Assembly (NCBI GenBank): GCA_030670715.1
Contig: DAOVBC010000012.1
Coordinates: 1-16,084, forward strand
Source of the DNA: Deltaproteobacteria bacterium
GTDB lineage: Bacteria > Desulfobacterota > Desulfobacteria > Desulfobacterales > SG8-13
DNA: 16,084 nucleotides
Reading direction: 5' to 3'
The translations under genes were made by a program, and so were the position numbers. Shown here in pieces: positions 1 to 7,823 of this stretch. Within the stretch, counting starts at the first letter, position 1; each line of letters opens with the position of its first letter. The notes under the pieces are model-generated. The model was given only the letters and a program-made list of their open reading frames with translations. It was not told the origin of the DNA and searched no databases.

Positions 1-1245
1 AATTCTGGGGGGGCTCATGTCGAGCACCTGTTTGACGACCTTTTTGTGCATTCCCGCTCTTGGCGGATCAATGATCAATACATCGGGATTCGAGCTGATC
101 TGTGGCAGACAATCAATGATATCACCTTGAATGAATCGGCAGTTTGTTATGCGGTTTCGGCGACAGTTTTTCAATGCGTCATTGACGGCACTATCTACGA
201 TTTCGATACCGATCACCCCGCCGGCATGGGATGACAGCCAGATTGCAATCGTACCGGTTCCGCTGTAAAGATCCACCACCAGTTCCTCCCCGGTCAATCC
301 GGCAAACTCCTCTACCGTGCGATACAACAGCTCTGCTCCTGCAGTATTGGTTTGGAAAAACGAATTTGCCGAAATCTCAAACTCATAAGGACCGATTTTA
401 TCCCGCAGGACCGCCTCTCCCTGCAGGCTGATTTCATACTCACCAACGGCAATTCCGGCTTTACGGGCGGTAATGTTGTTGACCACCGCCACAATCTGTG
501 GATATTTTTCCATCAGCAGATCGGCCAGCGGCTGGACGGCATCTCGTTCTTCAGTTGATGTAATGATATTTACCATCCATCGATCAAAGGCTGCCGAATA
601 CCGGAGCATTAAAAATCGCCAGAAACCGGTGTGGCTCCGCAAACCGTATACCGGAATACCGGAGCTTTTCATGTAATTCCTGACATCACCAAGGATTGCA
701 TTCCCACGCTCAGGCTGAAGCAGGCAGGCCCTTGTGTCGAGGACCTTGTAAAAAGTTCCGGGAACGTGAAGCCCCAGGGCGAAACCGGTTTCAAGGTCCT
801 CCCGGCCCATTTCATCCGGCAGCAGCCATCTCCGATTGGAACAGGTAAACTCCATCTTGTTCCGATAACCGAAAACCTGGGGGGACGGCAGGGTTTCACG
901 TACCGGAACATTTTTGATAGAACCAATGTGCGCCAGAGATTCGGCCACATGCCGGCGTTTATATTCCAGTTGCTTTGCATATTCCAGAAACTGCCATTTA
1001 CACCCGCCACAGTAGCCGCTATCCGGGCATGGCGGATCAATTCTGTACGGGGACGGCGTAAGCAGTTCCAGCAGCCGTGCTTCGGCATAATTTTTCCGTT
1101 TTTTAACGATCCGAACTTTCGCGCAATCCAGCGGTGCGACCTGATCGACAAAAACAGCCAGACCGTTGACCCGTGCCAGCCCCCTGCCGCCAAAGGCAAT
1201 ATCTGAAATTTCAAGTTCGTATATTTGGCCTTTTTTCACGCCCAT
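1..1245 (-). CDS. rlmD: RlmD/TrmA-family RNA (uracil-5-)-methyltransferase, C-terminus truncated by window edge
   Basis: The minus-strand frame is open from 1245 to base 1 (415 codons) with no stop, so the C-terminus lies outside. An N-terminal TRAM-like RNA-binding domain (about 1-58) is followed by C73-x5-C79-xx-C82 and a fourth cysteine, C174, which match the 4Fe-4S ligands of RlmD-type enzymes. The FFQTN motif (296-300), SAM-binding motif I DLYSGTGT (325-332) and IIDPPRAGMH (391-400) follow. The catalytic cysteine normally found further downstream is not in view. The family transfers a methyl group from SAM to C5 of a uridine in 23S rRNA or tRNA. The iron-sulfur cluster and TRAM domain favour the RlmD/RlmCD group, but the exact target uridine cannot be read from sequence. 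Start: ATG at 1245 has AAGGA only 1 nt upstream; GTG at 1239 lies 7 nt from the same AAGGA and may be the true start. It is divergent from the hydrolase at 1382. Confidence 0.9.
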   Translation of the reverse strand, partial: MGVKKGQIYELEISDIAFGGRGLARVNGLAVFVDQVAPLDCAKVRIVKKRKNYAEARLLELLTPSPYRIDPPCPDSGYCGGCKWQFLEYAKQLEYKRRHVAESLAHIGSIKNVPVRETLPSPQVFGYRNKMEFTCSNRRWLLPDEMGREDLETGFALGLHVPGTFYKVLDTRACLLQPERGNAILGDVRNYMKSSGIPVYGLRSHTGFWRFLMLRYSAAFDRWMVNIITSTEERDAVQPLADLLMEKYPQIVAVVNNITARKAGIAVGEYEISLQGEAVLRDKIGPYEFEISANSFFQTNTAGAELLYRTVEEFAGLTGEELVVDLYSGTGTIAIWLSSHAGGVIGIEIVDSAVNDALKNCRRNRITNCRFIQGDIIDCLPQISSNPDVLIIDPPRAGMHKKVVKQVLDMSPPRI

Positions 1246-1292
1246 GTCCTTTTCTATATCAGAAAATACAAAATACGAAACACCAAACACGG

Positions 1293-1319
1293 GATGAATT
1301 CGGTTTTTTTGAATTCATC
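1293..1319. repeat. Perfect 9-bp inverted repeat in the divergent intergenic region
   Basis: GATGAATTC (1293-1301) and GAATTCATC (1311-1319) form a perfect inverted repeat around a 9-nt spacer that contains seven T. It lies between the divergent methyltransferase and hydrolase starts, a position where dyad operators are common. It could also be an RNA hairpin on either strand. No regulator gene is adjacent, so its role is open. Confidence 0.55.
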
Positions 1320-1329
1320 ATAAGTGACT

Positions 1330-1356
1330 TTGTGCAAATTATGGTTATTTTACAAT
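1330..1356 (+). promoter_or_regulatory. Possible sigma-70-type promoter for the hydrolase-SPFH-protease unit
   Basis: A -10-like TACAAT (1351-1356) is preceded by TTGTGC (1330-1335) at a short 15-bp spacing. Transcription would start near 1363, about 19 nt before the GTG start of the first gene. The spacing is suboptimal and the region is AT-rich, so this is only a candidate. The 1293-1319 dyad sits just upstream of it. Confidence 0.3.
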
Positions 1357-1381
1357 AAATAATTGAATTTAAGGAGAAAAT

Positions 1382-2158
1382 GTGGTTAAATTACAGCAGG
1401 TTTCGCTCTGTAAGAAGATTCACTTCCTGTCTGACGGATTCCTTATCAAGGGGACCCTTCATCTGCCGTCTGTTGAATGCCCGCCTGTTGTCATCGGAGC
1501 ACATGGTCTTCTGAGCAGCAGCGATTCGCCAAAACAGCGTGAACTGGCCATTCGATGCAATGAATTCGGATTGGCATTTTTCCGATTTGATCATCGGGGC
1601 TGTGGCGCCAGTCAGGGCTACTTCCCGGAAGTAACTTCTCTTGAAACCCGGGCCGGCGATCTATTAAATGCTGTACGAACGATCCGTCGCCGCAAAGATA
1701 CGGGACATAGCCTGGGACTTTTCGGCAGCAGCATGGGCGGCACGGCCTGTCTGGCGGTAGCAAGAAAGGCCGGCGCAGATGCACTCGTAACTTACGCCGC
1801 TCCGATACGAAGCGAAACAATCAATCGTTTGCCCGACGGAGCAGGCAGCGCAGCGGCGGTATCATCTGCCACCGGAAGCACCAACCTTCAATTTAACATC
1901 TCCGACAAACTGAAGGGTATTCATAATATCCTGATATTCCACGGAGATGCGGATGAGATCGTCCCCTTTTCCAGCGCGGAGGAAATCTTTAACAGCGCCG
2001 GTAAACCGAAGAAATTAATCCGGCAAAAACAAGGCGATCATCCCATGGGCCGCAAGTCACACCAGATTGAGTTTATCCGCGAAGCGGTACGGTGGTTCGT
2101 CGCCGGCCTGACCCCACAACAGGAATCGGGGGGCGTTGCCTTTATCTCTGAAAGATGA
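1382..2158 (+). CDS. Alpha/beta hydrolase (serine hydrolase, S33-like)
   Basis: The product is 258 residues with an alpha/beta-hydrolase core. It has an oxyanion-type HG (41-42), a DHRGCGAS segment (70-77), the nucleophile elbow G115-S-S117-M-G119, a GDADEIVP motif with probable acid D191, and a GDHPMG motif with probable base H220. The likely activity is a carboxylester, thioester or peptide hydrolase; the substrate cannot be assigned. There is no signal peptide or membrane segment, so it should be cytoplasmic. The GTG start at 1382 is chosen because AAGGAG (1371-1376) is 5 nt upstream; an overlapping ATG at 1380 is in another frame. It is the first gene of a three-gene unit, 39 nt before the SPFH gene. 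Its link to the downstream protease is contextual only. Confidence 0.88.
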   Translation: MVKLQQVSLCKKIHFLSDGFLIKGTLHLPSVECPPVVIGAHGLLSSSDSPKQRELAIRCNEFGLAFFRFDHRGCGASQGYFPEVTSLETRAGDLLNAVRTIRRRKDTGHSLGLFGSSMGGTACLAVARKAGADALVTYAAPIRSETINRLPDGAGSAAAVSSATGSTNLQFNISDKLKGIHNILIFHGDADEIVPFSSAEEIFNSAGKPKKLIRQKQGDHPMGRKSHQIEFIREAVRWFVAGLTPQQESGGVAFISER

Positions 2159-2197
2159 ACAACCCATCTGTGTTACAACTAAAAACAAGGAGTTCTT

Positions 2198-3151
2198 ATG
2201 GCGGACGAACTTTCGAAAAAGTTTCTACGAAGAGCCTTTGTTAAAACGGTATTGCGCAGAACATTCGCGGTGCTCACATTGTTTGGATTGATCTACGGAT
2301 TTGCTGTAGTTGTCTATGCCACACGTACAATCTACAAGGTAAAGATGAACTACGCCGTTGTTTTAGAACGATTCGGAGGGAAACGTGAAGCGGTCACCGC
2401 TGTGGGCTGGCATGTCCGGCTGCCCTACTTCACCCGAATTGAACAGGAAGTGTCACTGATGAATCAGAGACTCTTTCTGAGCAATCAATTGGAACCGGTG
2501 CGTATCATCTCCAAGGAAAACGTAGCCCTCTGGACTTCCGCCATTCTGACTTACCGGATTCGCGACCTGAAAACCTGGGCCATCGAAAATCTTGATCCCT
2601 TAAGCATTTTACAGGGGGATTACGACGGCATTGTCAAAGACATCCTGCAGGCCCAGCAAGTCAACCAACTCGTCAGTGAGAGAGAAGTCATAAAGGAGAA
2701 AATATTTACGACCCTGAAATCACGTCCGATAAACGAAGGCGGACCGACCCTGGAGCAAAAATACGGTATAGAAATCGTCAGCTTTGTTCTCAAAGAAACA
2801 CGATTCGGCGACAAACTGGTGGCTGCCACAGAAGAAAAAAAACGACGGGAGCTCATTGCCGAAGCGGAAAACTATGCGGCTGACCAGGAAGCCAGCCGAA
2901 TCCGTAAACTGTATGCCGCCTATCTGGAAGGCATTCAGTCGCTGCAGGAGGCCATCGGGCGTGGCGACAGAACAGGCGACAGAATAATAGATGTAGCACT
3001 TTTTGAATTTCTGACACAGCAGAAATGGGCAGCCGCTTATGAGAAAAATCAGGAAGGGCAGCACACCATCGTCATTCAGAATACACAGGGATCTCCGGCC
3101 CTGACCCTTCCGCCTCCGATTGCACCGGCGAAGCAGTCTGAAAAAAAATAG
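2198..3151 (+). CDS. SPFH/Band-7 membrane protein, HflK/HflC- and prohibitin-like
   Basis: The product is 317 residues. A short basic N-terminus (RRAFVKTVLRR, 11-21) precedes one transmembrane helix at about 23-42. A Band-7/SPFH domain follows (about 45-210), then a charged Ala/Glu/Lys-rich helix (about 207-255) of the kind by which HflK/HflC and prohibitins oligomerise. A Pro-rich tail (PPPIAPAK, 305-312) ends the protein. The positive-inside rule predicts an N-in orientation, which places the SPFH domain in the periplasm as for HflK/HflC. ATG 2198 is preceded by AAGGAG (2187-2192) at 5-nt spacing. Its stop codon overlaps the ribosome binding site of the downstream AAA-AAA-Lon gene, so the two are very probably co-translated. 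Known SPFH relatives form ring or cage scaffolds that restrain AAA proteases; the same role here is inferred. It is not classic hflK or hflC, because no paired copy is present. Confidence 0.88.
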   Translation: MADELSKKFLRRAFVKTVLRRTFAVLTLFGLIYGFAVVVYATRTIYKVKMNYAVVLERFGGKREAVTAVGWHVRLPYFTRIEQEVSLMNQRLFLSNQLEPVRIISKENVALWTSAILTYRIRDLKTWAIENLDPLSILQGDYDGIVKDILQAQQVNQLVSEREVIKEKIFTTLKSRPINEGGPTLEQKYGIEIVSFVLKETRFGDKLVAATEEKKRRELIAEAENYAADQEASRIRKLYAAYLEGIQSLQEAIGRGDRTGDRIIDVALFEFLTQQKWAAAYEKNQEGQHTIVIQNTQGSPALTLPPPIAPAKQSEKK

Positions 3152-3161
3152 GAGTAACAGG

Positions 3162-6100
3162 ATGCCCCGCAAGCTAACGAAAGAAATCAAATACGTTCGC
3201 CTTCCGGAAAAACGCATTCGTGAGATTGAAGACCTGGTTGCTTCCTGGCCCTATGAAAGCATGTCATTCATGCGGGCGCGACTGCACCAGTACAAGCCGC
3301 CTTCTGATTTCATCAATACCCTGCTGGAAATTTTTCTTTCACTGTTCATGGCAGCACCGAGAAAGAAATTTGTAGTGCTCAGAGACCCGGATATTCTGAC
3401 CGACTGGCAGAAGCGGTTTGAGATTTCCGGTCAGACAAATCCCCAGGAATCCTGGAATAAAATACTCGAAAAAGAGGTTTCCGCCAAAGACTACACTTAC
3501 CTTCTGTCCTTACTGGATAAAGAGTTAACCGATGTTCACATTCCCGACGAGCTGAAATCTCTTTTTGAAAAAATCTATCGGGCGCACATTCGCAAAGAAT
3601 ATATTTCGGACCCGTCCGTACCCAAGGTGCCCCTTCTCCTGGTTGTCGGCCCGAGCGGCAGCGGAAAGACATCCACCGTTACGCAGGCCATCGAACAGGT
3701 GATTTTTGTCAACCAAGTGTCTCCTGAAATTGATTTAAAACAGAAAAAAGAAGAATTGCTGGCGGGTGAACCGTTCTGGAAGACCATCAATGAAATCGAC
3801 CCCACTCTCTCAATGGAGATGGCCAGACGCAAAAAAGTCAAATTATACAAGCGCCTTTCCCGCATTCCGATCATCCGGACGATTTTCAAGAAGAGGATCG
3901 GCAGTAGCCTGTCAAGACTGGAAGAGCAAGGTTTGGTGGTCGATTATTCCATGGTGACCCCCAACGATTTTCAGACCGCTCTGGCGGGCGAACCCGGCAA
4001 TTACTTTAAAAAGACTCTTGGAGATCCCAGAAAAACATCCATTCGCCATATTGAAGAGGCTCACAGCGCGTTCGGAAAATCAGACGGTAGAGAATCCGGC
4101 GTGGAAAGACAGCAGAGAAGCCTGATCGATACGTCCAACATCGTCCTGGATGAGATTATTAACGGAAGCCGTGATTGTGTTCTGGTCGCCACCACCGATC
4201 AGCCCGAACGTTTCGATGCCGCTATCTACCGGCGCTTCGTTGAAAAGGGTAAACTCATCAACATTGCCGATTACTGGAGAAACCCTGAAAACCTGAAAGA
4301 AGTGGTACGGCTGGAGCTTCTGCGGCACGATATCCGGATTGCCGCTACCAGAGACAGCCGCTGTCACACAAACACCGTTTGCCTGCATCCCGAGGCACTG
4401 GACCACGTGGTGCAAAAGCTATACACCATATTTGACGAGAGAACCCTGCAATCCATCCCCTCTTATGTCCGCAAACTCATCGATTCGGTCATCGAAATCA
4501 AAGGGGATTTCGCACCGCAATACCTGGATGATTCTCTTCTGGTGCGGCACGCATTTGAACTGGTGGCAAAAAACTCTTACGGTGAACTTTTCGGGAAAGT
4601 GGTCGATCGTATGGATCGCGGTGTAAAATGGGAAGCATATGTCGGGGACGTCAAGGATACGTTTTCAGAGATGGCCAATAACAGCCTTTACTACGGTGTC
4701 AGCGAAGAAAAAGGTGTCGTGTTGAACGGTCCTCCCGGCAGTGGAAAAACGTTTCTGGCCCGCACCTGGTTAAGTGAAAACAGTGACGTTCACGACATAA
4801 CCGCAAGCCCGAGTTCACTGCAGGATCCTGTAAATCCGATCGACGGCGCCATCGACAATCTGGAAAAGATATACGATATCGCCAAAATGATTGCCCCCAC
4901 GGTTGTCTTTTTTGATGAGGGGGACTCGCTGGCACCCAAACGCAGTCCGTCCGGCGGCTCCCCCTCGGACAGGCTGACCAATAAATTCCTGAACATTATC
5001 GATGGTGAAATACCCTTGAACCGGGTGTTTACCGTCCTTACCACCAATCGGCTCGATATACTTGACCCGGCCCTGATACGTTCTAAACGGCTCAAAGTCA
5101 TGGAAATATCCGGACATCTGCGCAAAGAGGACATCGCCGGGATTATTCAACAGGTGCTGAAAGACATTCCCCTTGCCGACGGACTCGATGTGGATTCTAT
5201 CCTGGACATTTCCCAGGGCCTTTGCAACACCCCGGCCGACTATGCCGCATTTGTTGAAAAAGCCTGCTCCCTGCGCAGCACTGAATACGAAGTGCTTCTC
5301 AGGCTGCGCGATTTGTCCAAAGCGTCAAGGGAGAACATGGTCAATTTTGTCAAATTTAATTATAAAACCCTCATCGGTATTCTGGATGCCGTGAATGCGC
5401 CCCAGAAGCTTCGATCTGAAGTCAGAGGCGATTCCAATGGTTTTTTGGATCATTACGATAACATCATTGTGCTGCTGGACTATATTAAAAACGTAAAAGA
5501 ATATCCGCTCATGCCTTCGCATTTGCACTCCGCACGTCAGGAGATATCCCAGAGTCCGGTGAAAAAGGGCAAGGTCCAGCTGGATGAGTTCCTGGAGGCG
5601 GAACTCAGCCAGGAACCGCAGGTGGGATTTATCATCGGCGTGGGAGCCAGCGATGTCAGCGGCATATTGCTGCCCATTGCCACCAGCCTTACCTATAACC
5701 TGGGACCTGAAAAGGTGATGGTTACCGGTGCGGTTTCCTCTTCCGCTCCCGGAGCTGCCGAGCTGGACATGGCGGTCAAAATGACACATCAGTCGGCCCA
5801 GGAAGCCCTGACCATGTTAAAAAATTATCTGCAGGATCTCGATCCAAAAGTCAGTATGTCCCGCCTGCTGGGCGACTTTTTGGATCACTTCACCATCCAC
5901 CACCAGTTGCTGACCGCCTCTTATAATGTCGGCGGCCCATCCGCCGGATACGCGCTGGCCCTGAACTCTCTTTCGGCGCTCCTGTTGATACCGGTTTACA
6001 ACGATTTCGGCATTACCGGCGCACCGTGGACCAAGGGGGTCAGGAAAGGCGAAGTCGGCGGTTCGGTAATCATCGGCGGACACAAAAAAAAGGCTCAAAA

Positions 6101-6566
6101 AGTCCTTATGCATTTAAGACGGATGTACATGCCTCTGCAAAATTATAAAGATCTTGAATATGAGTTTCTTGAAAATTACTGGTCCCAGGACAAGGATATC
6201 CTGGGGGTGACGCATTTCGGGGATCTGGTACCGGAGGTGATGTATCTCAGCCCTGAATATGAAAAAATGCTCTTTGAGCTGATTGACCTGAGAATTAATT
6301 ATAAAAAAGATAAATACCGGGGGGTAAAACCTCCTGTAGAAGTCAAAGAAAACATTTTACAAAGCAAGCAGGTTTTGAGAAGCCAGATGGAGAAGGAAAT
6401 CCTCTCCAGGCTGGACGCGCTGCGACAATATCTGCGCTCGCCCGCCCGGGATCCCCACCTTTCGATGGAAGAAATTTTCCGCAAAGGAAAGGCCAGAAAA
6501 TGGATGAGTTTGAAACCGCTCTTTGAATATGTGAGAAAGAAAAAAAACGTTTTAAGAAACAGTTGA
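3162..6566 (+). CDS. Tandem AAA+ ATPase fused to a Lon-type (S16) serine-lysine protease domain
   Basis: The product is 1134 residues. AAA1 has Walker A GPSGSGKT (163-170), a Walker-B-like IRHIEEAH (294-301), a sensor-1-like TTD (344-346) and an arginine-finger-like YRR (356-358). Its Walker A-B gap is about 120 residues and includes a basic stretch (222-252). AAA2 has Walker A GPPGSGKT (523-530), Walker B VVFFDEGD (581-588) with APKR, sensor N629 and an LDPALIR second region of homology (634-640), which resembles Cdc48/FtsH-type ATPases. The Lon-like domain (about 812-990) has GGPSAGY with S927 and GGHKKK with K977, aligning with the catalytic Ser-Lys dyad of Lon. An extension of about 140 residues, partly coiled-coil-like, follows. 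ATG 3162 is chosen because GGAG (3151-3154) is 7 nt upstream; an in-frame TTG at 3120 lies inside the SPFH gene. The predicted function is ATP-dependent proteolysis at or near the membrane. Canonical Lon has one ATPase domain and a long N-domain; this layout differs. Confidence 0.88.
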   Translation: MPRKLTKEIKYVRLPEKRIREIEDLVASWPYESMSFMRARLHQYKPPSDFINTLLEIFLSLFMAAPRKKFVVLRDPDILTDWQKRFEISGQTNPQESWNKILEKEVSAKDYTYLLSLLDKELTDVHIPDELKSLFEKIYRAHIRKEYISDPSVPKVPLLLVVGPSGSGKTSTVTQAIEQVIFVNQVSPEIDLKQKKEELLAGEPFWKTINEIDPTLSMEMARRKKVKLYKRLSRIPIIRTIFKKRIGSSLSRLEEQGLVVDYSMVTPNDFQTALAGEPGNYFKKTLGDPRKTSIRHIEEAHSAFGKSDGRESGVERQQRSLIDTSNIVLDEIINGSRDCVLVATTDQPERFDAAIYRRFVEKGKLINIADYWRNPENLKEVVRLELLRHDIRIAATRDSRCHTNTVCLHPEALDHVVQKLYTIFDERTLQSIPSYVRKLIDSVIEIKGDFAPQYLDDSLLVRHAFELVAKNSYGELFGKVVDRMDRGVKWEAYVGDVKDTFSEMANNSLYYGVSEEKGVVLNGPPGSGKTFLARTWLSENSDVHDITASPSSLQDPVNPIDGAIDNLEKIYDIAKMIAPTVVFFDEGDSLAPKRSPSGGSPSDRLTNKFLNIIDGEIPLNRVFTVLTTNRLDILDPALIRSKRLKVMEISGHLRKEDIAGIIQQVLKDIPLADGLDVDSILDISQGLCNTPADYAAFVEKACSLRSTEYEVLLRLRDLSKASRENMVNFVKFNYKTLIGILDAVNAPQKLRSEVRGDSNGFLDHYDNIIVLLDYIKNVKEYPLMPSHLHSARQEISQSPVKKGKVQLDEFLEAELSQEPQVGFIIGVGASDVSGILLPIATSLTYNLGPEKVMVTGAVSSSAPGAAELDMAVKMTHQSAQEALTMLKNYLQDLDPKVSMSRLLGDFLDHFTIHHQLLTASYNVGGPSAGYALALNSLSALLLIPVYNDFGITGAPWTKGVRKGEVGGSVIIGGHKKKAQKVLMHLRRMYMPLQNYKDLEYEFLENYWSQDKDILGVTHFGDLVPEVMYLSPEYEKMLFELIDLRINYKKDKYRGVKPPVEVKENILQSKQVLRSQMEKEILSRLDALRQYLRSPARDPHLSMEEIFRKGKARKWMSLKPLFEYVRKKKNVLRNS

Positions 6567-6567
6567 G

Positions 6568-7821
6568 TCAGGATTGGATCCGGATAAGTCTTTTACGCAG
6601 CAAATCAAGTGCCGTAAAGGCAAAGATCCTTTTGTTCATAGAGCGATTTTCGAACGGAAAACAGAAGCGTTTTGAGAATGTACCGCCCGGTCCTGCCAGG
6701 CCGATACAGACAGTGCCGACCGGTTTTTCTTTCGTGCCGCCGGCGGGGCCGGCGATGCCGGTCGTAGAAATGCCGTATCGGGCATCGCAAATGCGTCTGG
6801 CGCCCTCTGCCATTTCTCCGGCCGTTTCTTCGTGCACCGCACCGTAATTCTCGATGGTATCGGATGACACCCCAAGCACCGCAGTCTTGGACTGATTTGA
6901 ATAAGTGACGCCTGAAAACAGAAAATAATCTGAACTGCCGGCAACGCCGGTCAGCAAATGGGATATCAGACCACCGGTGCAGCTTTCGGCAGCACCCACC
7001 GTAGTACCGCTCTCACGAAGCAGCCGCCCGACGACTTCCGCCATGGTGTCGCCGTCTGTTGATAATGTCTTGTCGTTGAGCTTCTTGCGGATCCAATCAA
7101 CGGCATCCTGAACCTTCATATTCAGTTTGCCCAAATTCATGCCACGCGCGTAAAGTTTGAGATGTATCTCCGGAAATACAACACGCATACCGAGCTTTAT
7201 TTCCGGAAACCGCCTGTCAAAACCGCTGATACGTTCAGCGGTCGCTGATTCGGTCAACCCGAAGGTAGTAATATTTTTAACCAGGGATATCGTCGGCGAT
7301 CCGCCCCGCAGTTCATCAATCATCGGCAGGACAGATTCTTTAAGCATATGACGCATTTCTTCAGGAACCCCCGGCAGAAAAAAACACCTGCAGTGCTGAA
7401 TATTCAGGACAAAACCGGGGGCTGTACCCACCGGATTCTGAATGCATACGGCACCTGCCGGCAGCAGTGCCTGCTTTTTGTTGGATTCGCTATACCGGCG
7501 GCGCCTTTTATTAAAAAAACGCTCTACAGATTGAAGCGCCGCGTCGTTCATAACCAGTTCGACGCCGGCCGCCCTGGCTGCTGATAGCGCTGATATATCA
7601 TCCGGTGTGGGCCCGAGGCCGCCGGTGATGATTGCGATTTGAGTCCGCCGGCCGATTTCGGTTAAAATAGATACCAGCTCGTGTATATCATCCCCCACGC
7701 AGCTTTGCCGGGTGACTTCGACCCCCGACGCTTCAAGCCTGCGGGCGATGTAAGCCGAATTGGTATCCAGTACCGTACCGGTGCGGATTTCGTCTCCTGT
7801 AGCAAGAATTTCTGCTTTCAT
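6568..7821 (-). CDS. cinA: CinA-family protein (MoCF-like domain plus nicotinamide-nucleotide amidohydrolase domain)
   Basis: The product is 417 residues, the normal two-domain CinA length. The N-terminal MoCF/COG1058 domain has ATGDEI (7-12) and TGGLGPTPDD (66-75), with LPGVPEEM (149-156). The C-terminal CinA/PncC domain has AESCTGG (278-284), SGVTYSNQSK (293-302) and TTGIAGPAGG (353-362). Family members deamidate NMN to NaMN in pyridine-nucleotide salvage, and the N-terminal domain of some acts as an ADP-ribose pyrophosphatase. It is the last gene of the sigma-lipoprotein operon: its ATG begins 2 nt after the stop of the lipoprotein gene and has no clear Shine-Dalgarno sequence, so translational coupling is likely. 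Its stop faces the stop of the AAA-AAA-Lon gene with one base between them, leaving no room for a separate terminator. Confidence 0.95.
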   Translation of the reverse strand: MKAEILATGDEIRTGTVLDTNSAYIARRLEASGVEVTRQSCVGDDIHELVSILTEIGRRTQIAIITGGLGPTPDDISALSAARAAGVELVMNDAALQSVERFFNKRRRRYSESNKKQALLPAGAVCIQNPVGTAPGFVLNIQHCRCFFLPGVPEEMRHMLKESVLPMIDELRGGSPTISLVKNITTFGLTESATAERISGFDRRFPEIKLGMRVVFPEIHLKLYARGMNLGKLNMKVQDAVDWIRKKLNDKTLSTDGDTMAEVVGRLLRESGTTVGAAESCTGGLISHLLTGVAGSSDYFLFSGVTYSNQSKTAVLGVSSDTIENYGAVHEETAGEMAEGARRICDARYGISTTGIAGPAGGTKEKPVGTVCIGLAGPGGTFSKRFCFPFENRSMNKRIFAFTALDLLRKRLIRIQS

Positions 7822-7823
7822 GT

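Noticed and set aside
631..1206. 191-codon plus-strand ORF
   Set aside because: It is antisense to the RlmD-like gene and has no ribosome binding site or recognisable motifs.
669..1214. 181-codon minus-strand ORF overlapping the methyltransferase
   Set aside because: It is out of frame with the RlmD-like gene, whose continuous frame carries the Fe-S cysteines and SAM motifs; the ORF has no family features.
3120..3161. Upstream TTG extension of the AAA-AAA-Lon protein
   Set aside because: The ATG at 3162 has a well-spaced GGAG, and the extension lies inside the SPFH coding region.
5325..5789. 154-codon minus-strand ORF
   Set aside because: It is antisense to the Lon-domain gene and has low-complexity, shadow-type composition.
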